This document shows, piece by piece, positions 57,636 through 64,000 of a stretch of DNA of 64,000 nucleotides; the first letter of the stretch is position 1; the number at the start of each line of letters is the position of its first letter. The position numbers and the translations under genes were made by a program. The stretch is from Euptelea pleiosperma. Lineage: Eukaryota; Streptophyta; Magnoliopsida; Ranunculales; Eupteleaceae. Where the stretch lies: the NCBI GenBank assembly GCA_035048495.1, contig CM068543.1, positions 34,845,096 through 34,909,095 on the forward strand, in the 5' to 3' direction. Under the pieces are notes generated by a model, which worked only from the letters and a program-made list of their open reading frames with translations, was not told the DNA's origin and searched no databases.

Positions 57636-58216
57636 TTTGAAAGTAGGTTTTTTCCGCATCGTTGGTTACGGAAACCCTAGAATCAACAAGATTTGTAATT
57701 TGATCCGAGCCTCAAAATTCTTGCAAAATTATAGGCTTTGTATAGGGATTCGTGTCGGATGTCGATCCGCACTCGGGATTAGTCAGATGAGAGCAATAAC
57801 GAACATGAAATGACGAAAAATATTACAGAAATTGATGGATGGAGAGATGAGGAATGTGAAGTGATTTTTTTTTTTTTTAAAATAGGATTTTTAATTTTCT
57901 AGAGAGAGAAATTTCCACAATAAGCATTAAGGCAAGAATTAATTAACACAATAATGCAACACCATAATAAATGAAACACAATTAAAATTCAAATCGTATT
58001 TATTTTATCAAACTGAGAATGTGCTTACAATGATCAAATTAAAATTAATATTTCAACTAGGAAGCAAATAAGAAGAAATTAGAGAGAGAAAAAAAAAGAA
58101 AAAAAATAGAGAGAGAAACTAAGGAAGGAGAGAGAAAGTGAAGCTAAAAAGGTCTAGAGAGAGAGAAAATGTAGAGAGAAGAGAGAACTAGATAGAGAAA
58201 GCTAGAGAGAGAAACT

Positions 58217-58224
58217 CTCACCAT
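58217..58224 (-). promoter_or_regulatory. ATG/splice-donor motif, A2 LTR
   Basis: Minus strand ATG|GTGAG about 585 bp before the LTR end, followed by TTTCTCTCTCTAG. It is at the same relative place as in the solo LTR and the A1 LTRs, although the flanking sequence differs. Confidence 0.4.
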
Positions 58225-58773
58225 GGGAGATGAGGATGACCGGATAGTAGAGAGGTGGCAGGGCTTGCAAGGTTCTTGCGGGAAAGAGATGTATGCTGTG
58301 CACGTAGAGAAGAGGAAAACCTTGTAGCAGCAAGTTGACTGAAAGTTTCGGCCAAGTGGTGGTGCTCTTGGACGGAGTTGGAGAAGAGATCCATGAAGAG
58401 GAGGTGCTGCAAGTTGCTGATGGCTGGAGTTGCAGGTGTGCAACTCCGGTGGTAGAGGACGTTGGGTGATTCACAATCTTGTAATGGTGGATCGCTGGCC
58501 GTGAGGGTGAAACTCACAGGTAACGTGGAGCACAGCTAAGGACGTGGCAGATAGGAGAGTTGCAACAAGGAGGACGGACTGGGTTGCAAGTTCCCGGCGT
58601 CAAGGGAGGAGCACGTTAGTGACTGCATGCAGCCACCATAGTTGGTGGTTGGCTTCACGGTGGAGCTGATTTGGAGGGGGCTTGGTTGCTGTTTCTTGTG
58701 GCATCTACAGGTAAGATAACTTGAAGGTTCTGCCTTCTCCTCCTCTCTTCATCTTCCTCATCTTCTTATCTTC

Positions 58774-58809
<36 letters not shown>

Positions 58810-59389
58810 GTTTCACCGGAGTTGCAGGTCTGCAACTCCGGCAATGGAGATTTGTGGGAGCAGGTGGAGCAAACGTTGGCCCCAATAGAGGGTGGAAATG
58901 CTGGGTAGAAGCGGTGGGGGTTGACGGCTTGCCTTTTGGAGGCGCACCAGCAGCAGAAACGGTGTGGTTCTTCTTCTTTTTGGTTTGGGCGGTGTGAGGT
59001 TGTTGTTGGTGGTGGTGTGATCACAGGTTGCTGGCCGGAGTTGCAGGTGCAACTTGGTGAACCGTGGAATGAAGGAGGTGCACTGTTGTTAGGTGGAGAT
59101 GCACACTATGGAGAAGCAGATTCGTGATGAAGCAGGCAGCATGGTTGACGACTGGCTCGCCCTTGGAGCTCACCGGAATTGCAGGTGCGGTTCGGTTTGA
59201 GGGAAGATGGTGGTTGCTGGTTCTTTTTAGAGGAGACAGAAGATCGTGGAGAAGATGGGGGATGGAATCCAAGGTTTAAACGAAGAAGGAGGAGTTGTCA
59301 GCCATGGGAAGGAGCGGTGGAGGTTTTAGGGAGAAGAAGCTAGCGGTAAGACTACACGGTGGTGGTTATTGGAGGAGCAGCGACCGTGT

Positions 59390-59426
<37 letters not shown>

Positions 59427-60024
59427 AGTTGTAATGGCTGGGTTTTCTTCCAATCTGCAGTAGCTAAAGGAGAGGGAGAGAAGAAGGAAAGCTTCTCTCC
59501 TTGTCTTAAATAATAACCGTTAGGTTTCCTTCCTCCCTTCTTGATAGGAACCGTGGGTTCCTATAATAGAAACCCATGGTTTCTAAAACACTTCCTCAAT
59601 CTTAAAGTGGACCCACAACCTTTATTTCTCTTTTAAAAAAAAATCTTTCAAAAACAAACATTTCTTTGGCAAAAATCCCTTCATGGTAACAAGGTTTTCA
59701 AACTTTTGAGAAAGTTTCCCTTTTGGGTAAATTTGAGGGATACTTTCTAATAGAGGATGTGGGGTCCACCCCATGACTAGGCCGTTCGTCATTGCTAATG
59801 GGCCCATCTCTAGTTTGTTCATGACCCGTATGATTGGATATGGAATGATGAGGGCCATTGGATTCCAAGATCACCGATGGGTGATCGGAGGAAAGATCTG
59901 AAGATATGCTGATGATCAGACAGTAGAATGGATGATGATGATCCGATGGATCATCAGAATTTGATGGCAGAGAGAGAATGGGGGTTTAAAAAGAGGAGAG
60001 AGAAATTATTACAAAAATAGGGAG

Positions 60025-60105
60025 AAAATGCTAGCATAGGGTCTTGTACCCTAGTCTATGACTTGGTCTTCTGCATGCTTTACCAACTGAGCAAGCACTC
60101 ACCTT
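60025..60105 (-). other. tRNA-like module, unsplit A2 LTR
   Basis: Same sequence as the other A2 modules, here in a complete LTR: it lies about 670-750 bp from the LTR start and about 450 nt before the promoter palindrome. TTTT at 60025-60028. Confidence 0.55.
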
Positions 60106-60772
60106 GTGTTGGTTTATAAGCTTTAATCTCCTTAGTCTCTTCTTTGAGGGCTTGTCCCTCCTTCTCTCTTGGTCATCCCTTGATTCTTTCTATTCTCTGG
60201 CTCTTCCCGTCTTCGGCCCATATCTTCTCATCCTCAGCTTGTTGGCTCTTGAGCTTTGATCCTAGGTTCTGGAAGTTGATTGTGGGCCCGCATGCCATCA
60301 AAATTGCCCGATTAGTGCTCCACGTAGGAATCTCTTCTCGTGCTGCCCTTCAAGATTTCTCATTCTCTAGCCTTCAAAGTCGCTAGGTTCATTTGCTCTC
60401 TGAAATGTTCAACTTCTCTGCTTTCTTCACTGGGCTAGTTCGATGGTCAAGTTGATCACTCTTAGATAGATTGTGAGGTTAAAACAGGCATTTGTGATTG
60501 ATCGTGGGTCCATCAGTCTCGAGAATCATCTGATCGGGTTTCCTACAATAGTGAAAAACGCATAATGAGTCTCAATCATAACGTCTCATACCTAGACTTC
60601 CGAAAATGTGTTTAATGCATGCAAATATACCATTTCGTCCAGAAAAGTGTGTTCTACGCAACAAAAGAGACTCTTACGTAGAAAAGTAGATAAATAGAGT
60701 ATTTTAACGTGGGAGAATGCAATAACGCTAAAAAGATAATTGCTTAAAATAAGCACTTTTGAGCGAATATCA

Positions 60773-62999
60773 CAACCCCCAACCAGCATATTGCCAATCC
60801 TTGGCAATTAGTGCGAAATAAATGAGCTTAAAAGGGCTCTGCACATGCTGCACACTTTTTCATATTAGCTCCGGGAAAACACCGTTCGTCAAATCATTGA
60901 ATGGATGCAAAAATAGTTACATGCTAGCGAAGAGTTGGAATGTTTTGGCTAGACTACAGACTGATAATCATGACCCAGAATAGTCAGACTCTGCGTGTGT
61001 GTGTGCTCAACATTCTCGTCATCCTAGAGTAAAAATTTCCAGATCACCTCTAAGTTTTTATGCCTCGACCTCAAATCTCACATGTTTAGCACTCAGAATA
61101 GAATCACACAAGAAGGGTTTTCTTCTTTTCTCTCAATTTATATGTGAGGAGATGTGTTGATGAAAGTAAAGATCTCACATATGTATTATTTGAAGGAAGG
61201 ACATCTTTAACAGAAGAAGATCTCATGATTGGAATACCACTTCACTCGGGAACGTCAGATCAAACTCTATAGCTTCTCTTTCTCCAATCTCCACATTTTA
61301 TGATAGTGCTATCCTAGAATCAAGTAGGACTTTCCTGGGTTGTAATGAGGCTTAGGTCAGGTGTAGAAAAGTAAAGGTATACAGGATTTCAAAGATCTTG
61401 AGAGGATATTGCCATTTTCTTGCATTTTTCCTGCGGCGTAACACCATTATCTGGTTCTTTTTCCTTTTTTTGTATTTTTCTCTTTTTCTTGATATTTCTG
61501 AGACTGCTCAATTTCTTTTCAGCTCTTTTTCATACTTTCTTTCCATATTTTGTTTTCAGCTTGAACCATTTTTTTTTCTTTGGATTTTTCTTCTTTACTT
61601 TTCTTTTCACGGTATACCCACATCAGTTATTCTTTTGTCCATCTCAAAATAAGGGTATCCAGTCATGCTTCGTAGCTGGACTGGATTTTAGGTTGATGGG
61701 TTTGCAAATAAAAGGCTTTTATAGAAAGGTTCAAGGGGTTTCTAGTGAAGTATAATTCAGGTGAGTAAAAAGGCTGAATGGTTCAGAAAAAATGGCCTAA
61801 ATCATTTTCTAGGGTTTGCACTATCATGTATACTGTCTTGACTGGATATAGAGAAGGTTCTGTCGTAGTAATCCAATGTTGATGTCGTTCCGAGTTTTAT
61901 GATCGAAGCAAAAGATAATGAGATCTCTCAACGAATATTGCGGGCATGAAGAATAGTGAGTCATCTATTGACTCAGGATTATTGTATAACTCTCTGAAAT
62001 GATTAAAGGCTCGAAAGCTCACTGGGTTAGGTCTCCACAATTATTCTCACAGGATCTCTAGAGTTTCAAAACTTAGGATGACTCTGATGTTGATAGTGTA
62101 CAATTGTGCCAAATCTGAGTTTTTCTGAGTTTTCAAACCTGCTGTAGTCACGCCTGACTTGGCTCGACGCTAACTTTAAACAAAAATTGACATCCTCAAT
62201 ACTGATTTAACGAAGGTTTTTAGCTAATCAAAGTCAGGGTATTTGACACATTTTTGAAATTCTAGAAAACTTTTGGAGAACATCGGAAATCACCCCAAAA
62301 ATGAGTTTTTTTTTTTTTTTTTTTTTGAAGATATGAGTTTTGGTAAATACCTACCCCCAACCAAAATACAGCACCGTCCTCGGTGCTCATGACGAGGACA
62401 TAAAATGATGAAAAATCGGTGATGATGATGCAAAGGATTAGGGAGGATGTTACCAAGTCAGCAGAAACTCGACAGTGAGTGATACCTTATTATCGGAAGA
62501 ATGAATGTACCTGCATTTCCAAAGATATAACAATAGTAACAAATGCATGAGACTCATGTACTCTAGGAATACCGGAATTGCCTTTCTGAAAGCGCTAAGT
62601 TTTATGTCTTCAGCCAGACATGACGGGGGTATATCAAGTACCCCCAACCAGGATAAAACTCATGGAGACTGAGTGAATCTGCAGTCTTCCTGACACCTAA
62701 GGTGGAACAGAGACAACTATCCTATCCCTTGTCTAGGTATACCTGTGTAGAACAGGTCTTTCTCAGTGTAAATTGAGAGAAGGGCATTGAGCTCTCTGAG
62801 CAGACTGACAAAAGTACGGAGTTGATCTGGGAGGGATCGAAGCTTCTCAGTAAGGATTGAGAGGAGAGTAGGAGTGGTTTCTCTGAGCAGACCCGCAAGG
62901 ACATTTAGTTCAGCGGGGAGGGATAGAAGCTTCTCAGTAAAGACTGAGAGGGGAGTAGTAGTGGGTTCTCTGACCGTGGTTAGCAGAGCCGCAAACTCA
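60773..62999 (-). mobile_element. Unit 4: truncated internal region
   Basis: The 3' end of another family-A internal region: polypurine tract at the LTR side, then the non-coding 3' region and the last part of the gag-like ORF. At 62999 it stops in mid-ORF (AAACTCA) and joins an LTR fragment. Its variants (for example GTTACATGC and CTTCCGAAAATG) agree more with unit 1 than with units 2 and 3. Confidence 0.83.
62717..62999 (-). pseudogene. C-terminal fragment of the gag-like ORF, unit 4
   Basis: About 93 codons covering the three leucine-rich C-terminal repeats and the usual stop. The remainder is lost at the 62999 junction, so there is no start codon. Confidence 0.65.
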
Positions 63000-63800
63000 A
63001 GAACCCTCTCTTCTCTCCTTTTAAAGCTCCCTAGTTTCCATTAATGGATGGCGACTTGATTGGGACCCAGATTGGTAGATCGACGGATCTAGAGAGATCC
63101 AACGGTCCGATGGAAGATCCAACGGTCCGATTGAAGATCCAACGGTCAGAAAGCTAAGGGAGAAGAAACAAAGCCAATGGGCAGGAGTTCTGGGGTTAGG
63201 TCAGTAGATCCGAGGACCGAGAGATGAGATAAAAAATTAAGGGGACGAGAGAGAAAATATCAGAAAATGGAGATAAAAGTATTGGTAGAGGGTCTGGAAC
63301 CCTGGTCTTCACTGTGACCATCCTCACACTTCTCTAGTAGAGTAGACCATCATTCCTTGCTGACTCATGTGGCTTTAAACGCTTTGGTCCGTCTCTTGGC
63401 CATTGGCTCTCCTGCTCTCTTCGTTCTTTGTGTCGGCTTTTTGGTCCTCTTATTCAGCCCATATTTGGCCCATATCGTCTAGTCATAACCTGTGGCTCTT
63501 CAAGCTTTGATATTAGGCTTCTGTGGTTGATCGTGGGCCCACAAGTCTCGAGAATAGCCCGATCGAGTTTTCTGCAAGAGAAAAGCACGTAATGAGACTT
63601 GATCATAACGTCTTTATACCTAGACTTCCAGAAATATGTTTAATGCATGCAAATATACCATTTCGTCCAGAAAAGTGTGTTCTGCGTAATGAAATAGACT
63701 CTTACGTAGAAAAGTGGATAATTAGAGCAGTTTTACGTAGGAGAGTGTGATAACGCTTAGAAGATAATAGTGGAAAATATACACTTTTAAGCGAATATCA
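63000..63800 (-). mobile_element. 5' part of an A1-like LTR
   Basis: Reverse complement of an A1-type LTR from its start (TGATATTCGCTT at 63800) to just past the promoter palindrome region; it begins at 63000 with AGAACCCTCTCTTCTCTCC. It contains inverted GACCGTTGGATC repeats and a tRNA-like module, and is more diverged than the A1 copies inside the units, so it is a separate insertion, truncated at its 3' end by the 62999 junction. Confidence 0.8.
63275..63350 (-). other. tRNA-like module, right-edge LTR
   Basis: Minus strand: TACTCTACTAGAGAAGTG, then GGTTCCAGACC with stem AGGG/CCCT. A TTTT run (63275-63278) lies farther from the T-arm than in the other copies. Very close to the solo-LTR module at 5879. 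Confidence 0.45.
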
Positions 63801-64000
63801 GTATTCCTAGAGTACATGAGTCTCATGCATTTGTTATTACTGTTATATCTCTGGACATGCGGGTGCTTTCATTCTGCCCATCATCAAGGACCACACACTG
63901 TCGAGTTTCTGCCGACTTGGTAACATCCTCCCTGAACCTTTACATCATTACCAATTTTTTTCATCATTTTATGTCCCGGTCATGAGCACCGAGGACTGTG
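63801..64000 (+). mobile_element. Fragment of family-A internal region, plus strand
   Basis: Reverse complement of internal 3' region sequence equivalent to 62565-62360, with more substitutions than the array units show. It begins exactly at the LTR start of the preceding feature, so that LTR probably inserted into an older family-A copy. It continues beyond the window. Confidence 0.75.

Larger units (their letters stand above)
52067..57637 (-). mobile_element. Unit 3: internal region, gag-only
   Basis: 5571 bp, same order of parts as unit 1. This is the only internal region in the window with an unsplit LTR on its 5' side (57638-60772), so it is the copy best placed to have been transcribed. 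Confidence 0.85.
57638..60772 (-). mobile_element. Unsplit A2 LTR, 3135 bp (unit 4)
   Basis: Starts (minus) TGATATTCGCTC at 60772 and ends CCTACTTTCA at 57638; it is flanked on both sides by family-A internal sequence (PBS at 57635, polypurine tract at 60773), so two elements share it. Bases 60195-60590 exist nowhere else in the window and are what the A1 insertion removed in units 1-3. It includes a tRNA-like module (60025-60105), promoter palindrome (59549-59581), TATTTAAG (59505-59512), 12-bp palindrome (58816-58841), T33 run (58776-58808) and ATG|GTGAG (58224-58217). Confidence 0.9.
20393..62999 (-). repeat. Tandem array of family-A elements sharing LTRs, about 12.2-12.5 kb period
   Basis: Units start at 20393 (12211 bp), 32604 (12529 bp), 45133 (12505 bp) and 57638 (partial). 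On the minus strand the order is internal (62999-60773), LTR (60772-57638), internal (57637-52067), split LTR (52066-45133), internal (45132-39562), split LTR (39561-32604), internal (32603-27037), split LTR (27036-20393). Units are near-identical by eye over their whole length, including non-coding parts. Differences are a 289-bp deletion in unit 1, a 28-bp duplication in unit 2, homopolymer lengths and scattered substitutions. Such shared-LTR arrays are expected from unequal recombination between LTRs; assembly error in a repeat this long is a real alternative. Confidence 0.88.

Noticed and set aside
20393..62999. Ordinary satellite DNA or a CRISPR-like array
   Set aside because: The period is over 12 kb and each unit is a recognisable LTR-internal element; no short spacers or cas-like genes, and the context is a plant genome.

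Overview
The window is a stretch of plant (angiosperm-type) nuclear heterochromatin made almost entirely of nested transposable elements. The evidence is a tRNA-Asp-type primer binding site of the kind used by plant Athila/Tat Ty3/gypsy elements, a plant En/Spm (CACTA) transposase with its usual accessory domains, multi-kilobase LTRs, telo-box leaders and AT-rich sequence. I found no intact host gene, no rRNA or functional tRNA gene, and nothing bacterial or viral. I saw no protease, reverse transcriptase, RNase H or integrase in the translated frames, so every LTR element here looks non-autonomous or is a solo LTR. The species cannot be named from the sequence.

Left part (1-20170). A decayed Athila/Tat-like retroelement (1-1947, PBS at 366-382, broken gag-like frame) is interrupted by the 5' end of a CACTA element (terminus CACTACACCAAAG at 1948). 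The CACTA body carries subterminal repeats, a captured gene-like leader with a duplicated exon (2330-2830), a 40-bp minisatellite and the pseudogenised transposase TNP2. It was hit by three solo LTRs: one family-A LTR (5429-8464, TSD TATGG), one family-B LTR inside TNP2 (10240-13641, TSD AATCA) and one family-B LTR between TNP2 and a TNPA-like fragment (16397-19852, imperfect TSD). Removing the second LTR plus one TSD copy restores the TNP2 reading frame exactly. The right end of the CACTA element is missing.

Right part (20171-64000). This is a head-to-tail array of a gag-only family-A retroelement on the minus strand: LTR-internal-LTR-internal-LTR-internal-LTR, with neighbouring copies sharing LTRs. 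The repeat is about 12.2-12.5 kb (units start at 20393, 32604, 45133 and 57638; the fourth is partial). In units 1-3 the shared LTR is split by an oppositely oriented, 5'-truncated family-A element (1.39 kb of internal 3' end plus a complete LTR of subfamily A1) that replaced 396 bp. The LTR of unit 4 (57638-60772) is unsplit and shows the ancestral state. Units 2 and 3 share most variants, so the array grew stepwise. At 62999 the fourth internal region is cut off and joined to another LTR fragment, which in turn sits in a plus-strand family-A fragment at the right edge.

The most interesting signals lie inside the family-A LTRs. There is a tRNA-like module: T-arm with a perfect 4-5 bp stem and 7-nt loop, exact 32-nt box A to box B spacing, and a T-run 8-9 nt downstream, in three diverged LTR variants. 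There is also a palindrome beside the TATA-like box whose sequence differs between variants while its pairing persists, a 12-bp palindrome CCGGAGTTGCAG kept in otherwise diverged LTRs, and a conserved ATG abutting a splice donor. The gag-like ORF has an in-frame TAG in every copy that covers it. All repeat comparisons were made by eye, and no identities were computed.
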